Positions 47,901-62,900 of a DNA stretch of 64,000 bases are shown piece after piece (the first letter of the stretch is position 1; each line of letters opens with the position of its first letter). The stretch is from Clarkia xantiana subsp. parviflora (taxonomy: Eukaryota; Streptophyta; Magnoliopsida; Myrtales; Onagraceae), in NCBI GenBank assembly GCA_036873135.1, contig JAPTYO010000001.1:54999629-55063628 (forward strand). The letters run 5' to 3'. The notes under the pieces are model-generated. The model saw nothing but the letters and a program-made list of their open reading frames with translations, did no database searches and was not told the origin of the DNA. The translations under genes and the position numbers were made by a program.

Positions 47901-50900
47901 CTCACTCGGACCTCTATTTTTTGATGAAATCAGTTTTATTTGCACTCTTACTCGTCGTATAAGACCGTGGAATGGTTGAAACTATTTCTCATATCGGACT
48001 CATAAGCACCAAGTTTTCTGTGATGGTAAGTAAGGAAAAATCTTCGGTTTCGGCCAATTTTCTCATTTTTTCAATATAACCTCACTCGGACCTCTATTTT
48101 TGATGAAATCAGTTTTATTTGCACTCTTACTCGTCGTATAAGACCGTGGAATGGTTGAAACTATTTCTCATATCGGACTCATAAGCACCAATTTTCTGTG
48201 ATGGTAAGTAAGGAAAAATCTTCGGTTTCGGCCAATTTTCTCATTTTTTCAATATACCTCACTCGGACCTCTATTTTTTTATGAAATCAGTTTTATTTGC
48301 ACTCTTACTCGTCGTATAAGACCGTGGAATGGTTGAAACTATTTCTCATATCGGACTCATAAGCACCAATTTTCTGTGATGGTAAGTAAGGAAAAATCTT
48401 CGGTTTCGGCCAATTTTCTCATTTTTTCAATATAACCTCACTCGGACCTCTTTTTTTTATGAAATCAGTTTTATTTGCACTCTTACTCGTCGTATAAGAC
48501 CGTGGAATGGTTGAAACTATTTCTCATATCGGACTCATAAGCACCAAGTTTTCTGTGATGGTAAGTAAGGAAAAATCTTCGGTTTCGGCCAATTTTCTCA
48601 TTTTTTCAATATAACCTCACTCGGACCTCTATTTTTTGATGAAATCAGTTTTATTTGCACTCTTACTCGTCGTATAAGACCGTGGAATGGTTGAAACTAT
48701 TTCTCATATCGGACTCATAAGCACCAATTTTCTGTGATGGTAAGTAAGGAAAAATCTTCGGTTTCGGCCAATTTTCTCATTTTTTCAATATAACCTCACT
48801 CGGACCTCTATTTTTTATGAAATCAGTTTTATTTGCACTCTTACTCGTCGTATAAGACCGTGGAATGGTTGAAACTATTTCTCATATCGGACTCATAAGC
48901 ACCAAGTTTTCTGTGATGGTAAGTAAGGAAAAATCTTCGGTTTCGGCCAATTTTCTCATTTTTTCAATATAACCTCACTCGGACCTCTATTTTTTGATGA
49001 AATCAGTTTTATTTGCACTCTTACTCGTCGTATAAGACCGTGGAATGGTTGAAACTATTTCTCATATCGGACTCATAAGCACCAAGTTTTCTGTGATGGT
49101 AAGTAAGGAAAAATCTTCGGTTTCGGCCAATTTTCTCATTTTTTCAATATAACCTCACTCGGACCTCTATTTTTTGATGAAATCAGTTTTATTTGCACTC
49201 TTACTCGTCGTATAAGACCGTGGAATGGTTGAAAATATTTCTCATATCGGACTCATAAGCACCAAGTTTTCTGTGATGGTAAGTAAGGAAAAATCTTCGG
49301 TTTCGGCCAATTTTCTCATTTTTTCAATATAACCTCACTCGGACCTCTATTTTTTTATGAAATCAGTTTTATTTGCACTCTTACTCGTCGTATAAGACCG
49401 TGGAATGGTTGAAACTATTTCTCATATCGGACTCATAAGCACCAATTTTCTGTGATGGTAAGTAAGGAAAAATCTTCGGTTTCGGCCAATTTTCTCATTT
49501 TTCAATATAACCTCACTCGGACCTCTATTTTTGATGAAATCAGTTTTATTTGCACTCTTACTCGTCGTATAAGACCGTGGAATGGTTGAAACTATTTCTC
49601 ATATCGGACTCATAAGCACCAAGTTTTCTGTGATGGTAAGTAAGGAAAAATCTTCGTTTCGGCCAATTTTCTCATTTTTTCAATATAACCTCACTCGGAC
49701 CTCTATTTTTGATGAAATCAGTTTTATTTGCACTCTTACTCGTCGTATAAGACCGTGGAATGGTTGAAACTATTTCTCATATCGGACTCATAAGCACCAA
49801 TTTTCTGTGATGGTAAGTAAGGAAAAATCTTCGGTTTCGGCCAATTTTCTCATTTTTTCAATATAACCTCACTCGGACCTCTATTTTTTATGAAATCAGT
49901 TTTATTTGCACTCTTACTCGTCGTATAAGACCGTGGAATGGTTGAAACTATTTCTCATATCGGACTCATAAGCACCAAGTTTTCTGTGATGGTAAGTAAG
50001 GAAAAATCTTCGGTTTCGGCCAATTTTCTCATTTTTTCAATATAACCTCACTCGGACCTCTATTTTTTGATGAAATCAGTTTTATTTGCACTCTTACTCG
50101 TCGTATAAGACCGTGGAATGGTTGAAACTATTTCTCATATCGGACTCATAAGCACCAATTTTCTGTGATGGTAAGTAAGGAAAAATCTTCGGTTTCGGCC
50201 AATTTTCTCATTTTTTCAATATAACCTCACTCGGACCTCTATTTTTGATGAAATCAGTTTTATTTGCACTCTTACTCGTCGTATAAGACCGTGGAATGGT
50301 TGAAACTATTTCTCATATCGGACTCATAAGCACCAAGTTTTCTGTGATGGTAAGTAAGGAAAATCTTCGGTTTCGGCCAATTTTCTCATTTTTTCAATAT
50401 AACCTCACTCGGACCTCTATTTTTTTATGAAATCAGTTTTATTTGCACTCTTACTCGTCGTATAAGACCGTGGAATGGTTGAAACTATTTCTCATATCGG
50501 ACTCATAAGCACCAAATTTTCTGTGATGGTAAGTAAGGAAAAATCTTCGGTTTCGGCCAATTTTCTCATTTTTTCAATATAACCTCACTCGGACCTCTAT
50601 TTTTTGATGAAATCAGTTTTATTTGCACTCTTACTCGTCGTATAAGACCGTGGAATGGTTGAAACTATTTCTCATATCGGACTCATAAGCACCAAGTTTT
50701 CTGTGATGGTAAGTAAGGAAAAATCTTCGTTTCGGCCAATTTTCTCATTTTTTCAATATAACCTCACTCGGACCTCTATTTTTGATGAAATCAGTTTTAT
50801 TTGCACTCTTACTCGTCGTATAAGACCGTGGAATGGTTGAAACTATTTCTCATATCGGACTCATAAGCACCAATTTTCTGTGATGGTAAGTAAGGAAAAA

Positions 50901-53900
50901 TCTTCGGTTTCGGCCAATTTTCTCATTTTTTCAATATAACCTCACTCGGACCTCTATTTTTTTATGAAATCAGTTTTATTTGCACTCTTACTCGTCGTAT
51001 AAGACCGTGGAATGGTTGAAACTATTTCTCATATCGGACTCATAAGCACCAAGTTTTCTGTGATGGTAAGTAAGGAAAAATCTTCGGTTTCGGCCAATTT
51101 TCTCATTTTTTCAATATAACCTCACTCGGACCTCTATTTTTTGATGAAATCAGTTTTATTTGCACTCTTACTCGTCGTATAAGACCGTGGAATGGTTGAA
51201 ACTATTTCTCATATCGGACTCATAAGCACCAATTTTCTGTGATGGTAAGTAAGGAAAAATCTTCGGTTTCGGCCAATTTTCTCATTTTTTCAATATAACC
51301 TCACTCGGACCTCTATTTTTTGATGAAATCAGTTTTATTTGCACTCTTACTCGTCGTATAAGACCGTGGAATGGTTGAAACTATTTCTCATATCGGACTC
51401 ATAAGCACCAAGTTTTCTGTGATGGTAAGTAAGGAAAAATCTTCGGTTTCGGCCAATTTTCTCATTTTTTCAATATAACCTCACTCGGACCTCTATTTTT
51501 TATGAAATCAGTTTTATTTGCACTCTTACTCGTCGTATAAGACCGTGGAATGGTTGAAACTATTTCTCATATCGGACTCATAAGCACCAAATTTTCTGTG
51601 ATGGTAAGTAAGGAAAAATCTTCGGTTTCGGCCAATTTTCTCATTTTTTCAATATAACCTCACTCGGACCTCTATTTTTTGATGAAATCAGTTTTATTTG
51701 CACTCTTACTCGTCGTATAAGACCGTGGAATGGTTGAAACTATTTCTCATATCGGACTCATAAGCACCAAGTTTTCTGTGATGGTAAGTAAGGAAAAATC
51801 TTCGGTTTCGGCCAATTTTCTCATTTTTTCAATATAACCTCACTCGGACCTCTATTTTTGATGAAATCAGTTTTATTTGCACTCTTACTCGTCGTATAAG
51901 ACCGTGGAATGGTTGAAACTATTTCTCATATCGGACTCATAAGCACCAAGTTTTCTGTGATGGTAAGTAAGGAAAAATCTTCGGTTTCGGCCAATTTTCT
52001 CATTTTTTCAATATAACCTCACTCGGACCTCTATTTTTTGATGAAATCAGTTTTATTTGCACTCTTACTCGTCGTATAAGACCGTGGAATGGTTGAAACT
52101 ATTTCTCATATCGGACTCATAAGCACCAAGTTTTCTGTGATGGTAAGTAAGGAAAATCTTCGGTTTCGGCCAATTTTCTCATTTTTTCAATATAACCTCA
52201 CTCGGACCTCTATTTTTTTATGAAATCAGTTTTATTTGCACTCTTACTCGTCGTATAAGACCGTGGAATGGTTGAAACTATTTCTCATATCGGACTCATA
52301 AGCACCAAATTTTCTGTGATGGTAAGTAAGGAAAAATCTTCGGTTTCGGCCAATTTTCTCATTTTTTCAATATAACCTCACTCGGACCTCTATTTTTTGA
52401 TGAAATCAGTTTTATTTGCACTCTTACTCGTCGTATAAGACCGTGGAATGGTTGAAACTATTTCTCATATCGGATCATAAGCACCAATTTTCTGTGATGG
52501 TAAGTAAGGAAAAATCTTCGGTTTCGGCCAATTTTCTCATTTTTTCAATATAACCTCACTCGGACCTCTATTTTTTATGAAATCAGTTTTATTTGCACTC
52601 TACTCGTCGTATAAGACCGTGGAATGGTTGAAACTATTTCTCATATCGGACTCATAAGCACCAAGTTTTCTGTGATGGTAAGTAAGGAAAAATCTTCGGT
52701 TTCGGCCAATTTTCTCATTTTTTCAATATAACCTCACTCGGACCTCTATTTTTTGATGAAATCAGTTTTATTTGCACTCTTACTCGTCGTATAAGACCGT
52801 GGAATGGTTGAAACTATTTCTCATATCGGACTCATAAGCACCAAGTTTTCTGTGATGGTAAGTAAGGAAAAATCTTCGGTTTCGGCCAATTTTCTCATTT
52901 TTCAATATAACCTCACTCGGACCTCTATTTTTTGATGAAATCAGTTTTATTTGCACTCTTACTCGTCGTATAAGACCGTGGAATGGTTGAAACTATTTCT
53001 CATATCGGACTCATAAGCACCAATTTTCTGTGATGGTAAGTAAGGAAAAATCTTCGGTTTCGGCCAATTTTCTCATTTTTTCAATATAACCTCACTCGGA
53101 CCTCTATTTTTTTATGAAATCAGTTTTATTTGCACTCTTACTCGTCGTATAAGACCGTGGAATGGTTGAAACTATTTCTCATATCGGACTCATAAGCACC
53201 AAGTTTTCTGTGATGGTAAGTAAGGAAAAATCTTCGGTTTCGGCCAATTTTCTCATTTTTTCAATATAACCTCACTCGGACCTCTATTTTTGATGAAATC
53301 AGTTTTATTTGCACTCTTACTCGTCGTATAAGACCGTGGAATGGTTGAAACTATTTCTCATATCGGACTCATAAGCACCAAATTTTCTGTGATGGTAAGT
53401 AAGGAAAAATCTTCGGTTTCGGCCAATTTTCTCATTTTTTCAATATAACCTCACTCGGACCTCTATTTTTTGATGAAATCAGTTTTATTTGCACTCTTAC
53501 TCGTCGTATAAGACCGTGGAATGGTTGAAACTATTTCTCATATCGGACTCATAAGCACCAATTTTCTGTGATGGTAAGTAAGGAAAAATCTTCGGTTTCG
53601 GCCAATTTTCTCATTTTTTCAATATAACCTCACTCGGACCTCTATTTTTTGATGAAATCAGTTTTATTTGCACTCTTACTCGTCGTATAAGACCGTGGAA
53701 TGGTTGAAACTATTTCTCATATCGGACTCATAAGCACCAATTTTCTGTGATGGTAAGTAAGGAAAAATCTTCGGTTTCGGCCAATTTTCTCATTTTTTCA
53801 ATATAACCTCACTCGGACCTCTATTTTTTTATGAAATCAGTTTTATTTGCACTCTTACTCGTCGTATAAGACCGTGGAATGGTTGAAACTATTTCTCATA

Positions 53901-56900
53901 TCGGACTCATAAGCACCAAGTTTTCTGTGATGGTAAGTAAGGAAAAATCTTCGGTTTCGGCCAATTTTCTCATTTTTTCAATATAACCTCACTCGGACCT
54001 CTATTTTTTGATGAAATCAGTTTTATTTGCACTCTTACTCGTCGTATAAGACCGTGGAATGGTTGAAACTATTTCTCATATCGGACTCATAAGCACCAAT
54101 TTTCTGTGATGGTAAGTAAGGAAAAATCTTCGGTTTCGGCCAATTTTCTCATTTTTTCAATATAACCTCACTCGGACCTCTATTTTTTGATGAAATCAGT
54201 TTTATTTGCACTCTTACTCGTCGTATAAGACCGTGGAATGGTTGAAACTATTTCTCATATCGGACTCATAAGCACCAAGTTTTCTGTGATGGTAAGTAAG
54301 GAAAAATCTTCGGTTTCGGCCAATTTTCTCATTTTTCAATATAACCTCACTCGGACCTCTATTTTTTGATGAAATCAGTTTTATTTGCACTCTTACTCGT
54401 CGTATAAGACCGTGGAATGGTTGAAACTATTTCTCATATCGGACTCATAAGCACCAATTTTCTGTGATGGTAAGTAAGGAAAAATCTTCGGTTTCGGCCA
54501 ATTTTCTCATTTTTTCAATATAACCTCACTCGGACCTCTATTTTTTTATGAAATCAGTTTTATTTGCACTCTTACTCGTCGTATAAGACCGTGGAATGGT
54601 TGAAACTATTTCTCATATCGGACTCATAAGCACCAAGTTTTCTGTGATGGTAAGTAAGGAAAAATCTTCGGTTTCGGCCAATTTTCTCATTTTTTCAATA
54701 TAACCTCACTCGGACCTCTATTTTTTGATGAAATCAGTTTTATTTGCACTCTTACTCGTCGTATAAGACCGTGGAATGGTTGAAACTATTTCTCATATCG
54801 GACTCATAAGCACCAAATTTTCTGTGATGGTAAGTAAGGAAAAATCTTCGGTTTCGGCCAATTTTCTCATTTTTCAATATAACCTCACTCGGACCTCTAT
54901 TTTTGATGAAATCAGTTTTATTTGCACTCTTACTCGTCGTATAAGACCGTGGAATGGTTGAAACTATTTCTCATATCGGACTCATAAGCACCAATTTTCT
55001 GTGATGGTAAGTAAGGAAAAATCTTCGGTTTCGGCCAATTTTCTCATTTTTTCAATATAACCTCACTCGGACCTCTATTTTTTGATGAAATCAGTTTTAT
55101 TTGCACTCTTACTCGTCGTATAAGACCGTGGAATGGTTGAAACTATTTCTCATATCGGACTCATAAGCACCAATTTTCTGTGATGGTAAGTAAGGAAAAA
55201 TCTTCGGTTTCGGCCAATTTTCTCATTTTTTCAATATAACCTCACTCGGACCTATTTTTTTTTATGAAATCAGTTTTATTTGCACTCTTACTCGTCGTAT
55301 AAGACCGTGGAATGGTTGAAACTATTTCTCATATCGGACTCATAAGCACCAAGTTTTCTGTGATGGTAAGTAAGGAAAAATCTTCGGTTTCGGCCAATTT
55401 TCTCATTTTTTCAATATAACCTCACTCGGACCTCTATTTTTTGATGAAATCAGTTTTATTTGCACTCTTACTCGTCGTATAAGACCGTGGAATGGTTGAA
55501 ACTATTTCTCATATCGGACTCATAAGCACCAATTTTCTGTGATGGTAAGTAAGGAAAAATCTTCGGTTTCGGCCAATTTTCTCATTTTTTCAATATAACC
55601 TCACTCGGACCTCTATTTTTTGATGAAATCAGTTTTATTTGCACTCTTACTCGTCGTATAAGACCGTGGAATGGTTGAAACTATTTCTCATATCGGACTC
55701 ATAAGCACCAATTTTCTGTGATGGTAAGTAAGGAAAAATCTTCGGTTTCGGCCAATTTTCTCATTTTTCAATATAACCTCACTCGGACCTCTATTTTTTG
55801 ATGAAATCAGTTTTATTTGCACTCTTACTCGTCGTATAAGACCGTGGAATGGTTGAAACTATTTCTCATATCGGACTCATAAGCACCAATTTTCTGTGAT
55901 GGTAAGTAAGGAAAAATCTTCGGTTTCGGCCAATTTTCTCATTTTTTCAATATAACCTCACTCGGACCTCTATTTTTTTATGAAATCAGTTTTATTTGCA
56001 CTCTTACTCGTCGTATAAGACCGTGGAATGGTTGAAACTATTTCTCATATCGGACTCATAAGCACCAAGTTTTCTGTGATGGTAAGTAAGGAAAAATCTT
56101 CGGTTTCGGCCAATTTTCTCATTTTTTCAATATAACCTCACTCGGACCTCTATTTTTGATGAAATCAGTTTTATTTGCACTCTTACTCGTCGTATAAGAC
56201 CGTGGAATGGTTGAAACTATTTCTCATATCGGACTCATAAGCACCAATTTTCTGTGATGGTAAGTAAGGAAAAATCTTCGGTTTCGGCCAATTTTCTCAT
56301 TTTTCAATATAACCTCACTCGGACCTCTATTTTTTGATGAAATCAGTTTTATTTGCACTCTTACTCGTCGTATAAGACCGTGGAATGGTTGAAACTATTT
56401 CTCATATCGGACTCATAAGCACCAATTTTCTGTGATGGTAAGTAAGGAAAAATCTTCGGTTTCGGCCAATTTTCTCATTTTTTCAATATAACCTCACTCG
56501 GACCTCTATTTTTTGATGAAATCAGTTTTATTTGCACTCTTACTCGTCGTATAAGACCGTGGAATGGTTGAAACTATTTCTCATATCGGACTCATAAGCA
56601 CCAATTTTCTGTGATGGTAAGTAAGGAAAAATCTTCGGTTTCGGCCAATTTTCTCATTTTTTCAATATAACCTCACTCGGACCTCTATTTTTTTATGAAA
56701 TCAGTTTTATTTGCACTCTTACTCGTCGTATAAGACCGTGGAATGGTTGAAACTATTTCTCATATCGGACTCATAAGCACCAAGTTTTCTGTGATGGTAA
56801 GTAAGGAAAAATCTTCGGTTTCGGCCAATTTTCTCATTTTTTCAATATAACCTCACTCGGACCTCTATTTTTTTGATGAAATCAGTTTTATTTGCACTCT

Positions 56901-59900
56901 TACTCGTCGTATAAGACCGTGGAATGGTTGAAACTATTTCTCATATCGGACTCATAAGCACCAATTTTTTGTGATGGTAAGTAAGGAAAAATCTTCGGTT
57001 TCGGCCAATTTTCTCATTTTTTCAATATAACCTCACTCGGACCTCTATTTTTTGATGAAATCAGTTTTATTTGCACTCTTACTCGTCGTATAAGACCGTG
57101 GAATGGTTGAAACTATTTCTCATATCGGACTCATAAGCACCAATTTTCTGTGATGGTAAGTAAGGAAAAATCTTCGGTTTCGGCCAATTTTCTCATTTTT
57201 TCAATATAACCTCACTCGGACCTCTATTTTTTATGAAATCAGTTTTATTTGCACTCTTACTCGTCGTATAAGACGTGGAATGGTTGAAACTATTTCTCAT
57301 ATCGGACTCATAAGCACCAAGTTTTCTGTGATGGTAAGTAAGGAAAAATCTTCGGTTTCGGCCAATTTTCTCATTTTTTCAATATAACCTCACTCGGACC
57401 TCTATTTTTGATGAAATCAGTTTTATTTGCACTCTTACTCGTCGTATAAGACCGTGGAATGGTTGAAACTATTTCTCATATCGGACTCATAAGCACCAAT
57501 TTTCTGTGATGGTAAGTAAGGAAAAATCTTCGGTTTCGGCCAATTTTCTCATTTTTCAATATAACCTCACTCGGACCTCTATTTTTTGATGAAATCAGTT
57601 TTATTTGCACTCTTACTCGTCGTATAAGACCGTGGAATGGTTGAAACTATTTCTCATATCGGACTCATAAGCACCAATTTTCTGTGATGGTAAGTAAGGA
57701 AAAATCTTCGGTTTCGGCCAATTTTCTCATTTTTTCAATATAACCTCACTCGGACCTCTATTTTTGATGAAATCAGTTTTATTTGCACTCTTACTCGTCG
57801 TATAAGACCGTGGAATGGTTGAAACTATTTCTCATATTCGGACTCATAAGCACCAAGTTTTCTGTGATGGTAAGTAAGGAAAAATCTTCGGTTTCGGCCA
57901 ATTTTCTCATTTTTTCAATATAACCTCACTCGGACCTCTATTTTTTATGAAATCAGTTTTATTTGCACTCTTACTCGTCGTATAAGACTGTGGAATGGTT
58001 GAAAATTTCTCATATCGGACTCATAAGCACCAAGTTTTCTGTGATGGTAAGTAAGGAAAAATCTTCGTTTCGGCCAATTTTCTCATTTTTTCAATATAAC
58101 CTCACTCGGACCTCTATTTTTTGATGAAATCAGTTTTATTTGCACTCTTACTCGTCGTATAAGACCGTGGAATGGTTGAAACTATTTCTCATATCGGACT
58201 CATAAGCACCAATTTTTGTGATGGTAAGTAAGGAAAAATCTTCGGTTTCGGCCAATTTTCTCATTTTTTCAATATAACCTCACTCGGACCTCTATTTTTT
58301 GATGAAATCAGTTTTATTTGCACTCTTACTCGTCGTATAAGACCGTGGAATGGTTGAAACTATTTCTCATATCGGACTCATAAGCACCAAGTTTTCTGTG
58401 ATGGTAAGTAAGGAAAATCTTCGGTTTCGGCCAATTTTCTCATTTTTTCAATATAACCTCACTCGGACCTATTTTTTTTTATGAAATCAGTTTATTTGCA
58501 CTCTTACTCGTCGTATAAGACCGTGGAATGGTTGAAACTATTTCTCATATCGGACTCATAAGCACCAAGTTTTCTGTGATGGTAAGTAAGGAAAAATCTT
58601 CGGTTTCGGCCAATTTTCTCATTTTTCAATATAACCTCACTCGGACCTCTATTTTTTGATGAAATCAGTTTTATTTGCACTCTTACTCGTCGTATAAGAC
58701 CGTGGAATGGTTGAAACTATTTCTCATATCGGACTCATAAGCACCAATTTTCTGTGATGGTAAGTAAGGAAAAATCTTCGGTTTCGGCCAATTTTCTCAT
58801 TTTTTCAATATAACCTCACTCGGACCTCTATTTTTTTATGAAATCAGTTTTATTTGCACTCTTACTCGTCGTATAAGACCGTGGAATGGTTGAAACTATT
58901 TCTCATATCGGACTCATAAGCACCAAGTTTTCTGTGATGGTAAGTAAGGAAAAATCTTCGGTTTCGGCCAATTTTCTCATTTTTTCAATATAACCTCACT
59001 CGGACCTCTATTTTTGATGAAATCAGTTTTATTTGCACTCTTACTCGTCGTATAAGACCGTGGAATGGTTGAAACTATTTCTCATATCGGACTCATAAGC
59101 ACCAAATTTTCTGTGATGGTAAGTAAGGAAAAATCTTCGGTTTCGGCCAATTTTCTCATTTTTCAATATAACCTCACTCGGACCTCTATTTTTTGATGAA
59201 ATCAGTTTTATTTGCACTCTTACTCGTCGTATAAGACCGTGGAATGGTTGAAACTATTTCTCATATCGGACTCATAAGCACCAATTTTCTGTGATGGTAA
59301 GTAAGGAAAAATCTTCGGTTTCGGCCAATTTTCTCATTTTTTCAATATAACCTCACTCGGACCTCTATTTTTTTATGAAATCAGTTTTATTTGCACTCTT
59401 ACTCGTCGTATAAGACCGTGGAATGGTTGAAACTATTTCTCATATCGGACTCATAAGCACCAAGTTTTCTGTGATGGTAAGTAAGGAAAAATCTTCGGTT
59501 TCGGCCAATTTTCTCATTTTTTCAATATAACCTCACTCGGACCTCTATTTTTTGATGAAATCAGTTTTATTTGCACTCTTACTCGTCGTATAAGACCGTG
59601 GAATGGTTGAAACTATTTCTCATATCGGACTCATAAGCACCAAATTTTCTGTGATGGTAAGTAAGGAAAAATCTTCGGTTTCGGCCAATTTTTCATTTTT
59701 TCAATATAACCTCACTCGGACCTCTATTTTTGATGAAATCAGTTTTATTTGCACTCTTACTCGTCGTATAAGACCGTGGAATGGTTGAAACTATTTCTCA
59801 TATCGGACTCATAAGCACCAATTTTCTGTGATGGTAAGTAAGGAAAAATCTTCGGTTTCGGCCAATTTTCTCATTTTTTCAATATAACCTCACTCGGACC

Positions 59901-62900
59901 TCTATTTTTTGATGAAATCAGTTTTATTTGCACTCTTACTCGTCGTATAAGACCGTGGAATGGTTGAAACTATTTCTCATATCGGACTCATAAGCACCAA
60001 ATTTTCTGTGATGGTAAGTAAGGAAAAATCTTCGGTTTCGGCCAATTTTCTCATTTTTCAATATAACCTCACTCGGACCTCTATTTTTTGATGAAATCAG
60101 TTTTATTTGCACTCTTACTCGTCGTATAAGACCGTGGAATGGTTGAAACTATTTCTCATATCGGACTCATAAGCACCAATTTTCTGTGATGGTAAGTAAG
60201 GAAAAATCTTCGGTTTCGGCCAATTTTCTCATTTTTTCAATATAACCTCACTCGGACCTCTATTTTTTTATGAAATCAGTTTTATTTGCACTCTTACTCG
60301 TCGTATAAGACTGTGGAATGGTTGAAACTATTTCTCATATCGGACTCATAAGCACCAAGTTTTCTGTGATGGTAAGTAAGGAAAAATCTTCGGTTTCGGC
60401 CAATTTTCTCATTTTTTCAATATAACCTCACTCGGACCTCTATTTTTTGATGAAATCAGTTTTATTTGCACTCTTACTCGTCGTATAAGACCGTGGAATG
60501 GTTGAAACTATTTCTCATATCGGACTCATAAGCACCAAATTTTCTGTGATGGTAAGTAAGGAAAAATCTTCGGTTTCGGCCAATTTTCTCATTTTTCAAT
60601 ATAACCTCACTCGGACCTCTATTTTTGATGAAATCAGTTTTATTTGCACTCTTACTCGTCGTATAAGACCGTGGAATGGTTGAAACTATTTCTCATATCG
60701 GACTCATAAGCACCAATTTTCTGTGATGGTAAGTAAGGAAAAATCTTCGGTTTCGGCCAAATTTCTCATTTTTTCAATATAACCTCACTCGGACCTCTAT
60801 TTTTTTATGAAATCAGTTTTATTTGCACTCTTACTCGTCGTATAAGACCGTGGAATGGTTGAAACTATTTCTCATATCGGACTCATAAGCACCAAGTTTT
60901 CTGTGATGGTAAGTAAGGAAAAATCTTCGGTTTCGCCAATTTTCTCATTTTTCAATATAACCTCACTCGGACCTCTATTTTTTGATGAAATCAGTTTTAT
61001 TTGCACTCTTACTCGTCGTATAAGACCGTGGAATGGTTGAAACCTTTCTCATATCGGACTCATAAGCACCAAATTTTCTGTGATGGTAAGTAAGGAAAAA
61101 TCTTCGGTTTCGGCCAATTTCTCATTTTTCAATATAACCTCACTCGGACCTCTATTTTTTGATGAAATCAGTTTTATTTGCACTCTTACTCGTCGTATAA
61201 GACCGTGGAATGGTTGAAACTATTTCTCATATCGGACTCATAAGCACCAATTTTCTGTGATGGTAAGTAAGGAAAAATCTTCGGTTTCGGCCAATTTTCT
61301 CATTTTTTCAATATAACCTCACTCGGACCTCTATTTTTTGATGAAATCAGTTTTATTTGCACTCTACTCGTCGTATAAGACCGTGGAATGGTTTAAACTA
61401 TTTCTCATATCGGACTCATAAGCACAAAATTTTCTGTGATGGTAAGTAAGGAAAAATCTTCGGTTTCGGCCAATTTTCTCATTTTTCAATATAACCTCAC
61501 TCGGACCTCTATTTTTGATGAAATCAGTTTTATTTGCACTCTTACTCGTCGTATAAGACCGTGGAATGGTTGAAACTATTTCTCATATCGGACTCATAAG
61601 CACCAATTTTCTGTGATGGTAAGTAAGGAAAAATCTTCGGTTTCGGCCAATTTCTCATTTTTTCAATATAACCTCACTCGGACCTCTATTTTTTATGAAA
61701 TCAGTTTTATTTGCACTCTTACTCGTCGTATAAGACCGTGGAATGGTTGAAACTATTTCTCATATCGGACTCATAAGCACCAAGTTCTCTGTGATGGTAA
61801 GTAAGGAAAAATCTTCGGTTTCGGCCAATTTTCTCATTTTTTCAATATAACCTCACTCGGACCTCTATTTTTTGATGAAATCAGTTTTATTTGCACTCTT
61901 ACTCGTCGTATAAGACCGTGGAATGGTTGAAACTATTTCTCATATCGGACTCATAAGCACCAAGTTTTCTGTGATGGTAAGTAAGGAAAAATCTTCGGTT
62001 TCGGCCAATTTTCTCATTTTTCAATATAACCTCACTCGGACCTCTATTTTTTGATGAAATCAGTTTTATTTGCACTCTTACTCGTCGTATAAGACCGTGG
62101 AATGGTTGAAACTATTTCTCATATCGGACTCATAAGCACCAATTTTCTGTGATGGTAAGTAAGGAAAAATCTTCGGTTTCGGCCAATTTTCTCATTTTTT
62201 CAATATAACCTCACTCGGACCTCTATTTTTGATGAAATCAGTTTTATTTGCACTCTACTCGTCGTATAAGACCGTGGAATGGTTGAAACTATTTCTCATA
62301 TCGGACTCATAAGCACCAATTTTCTGTGATGGTAAGTAAGGAAAAATCTTCGGTTTCGGCCAATTTTCTCATTTTTCAATATAACCTCACTCGGACCTCT
62401 ATTTTTGATGAAATCAGTTTTATTTGCACTCTTACTCGTCGTATAAGACCGTGGAATGGTTGAAACTATTTCTCATATCGGACTCATAAGCACCAATTTT
62501 CTGTGATGGTAAGTAAGGAAAAATCTTCGGTTTCGCCAATTTTCTCATTTTTTCAATATAACCTCACTCGGACCTCTATTTTTTATGAAATCAGTTTTAT
62601 TTGCACTCTTACTCGTCGTATAAGACCGTGGAATGGTTGAAACTATTTCTCATATCGGACTCATAAGCACCAAGTTTTCTGTGATGGTAAGTAAGGAAAA
62701 ATCTTCGGTTTCGGCCAATTTTCTCATTTTTTCAATATAACCTCACTCGGACCTCTATTTTTTGATGAAATCAGTTTTATTTGCACTCTTACTCGTCGTA
62801 TAAGACCGTGGAATGGTTGAAACTATTTCTCATATCGGACTCATAAGCACCAATTTTCTGTGATGGTAAGTAAGGAAAAATCTTCGGTTTCGGCCAATTT

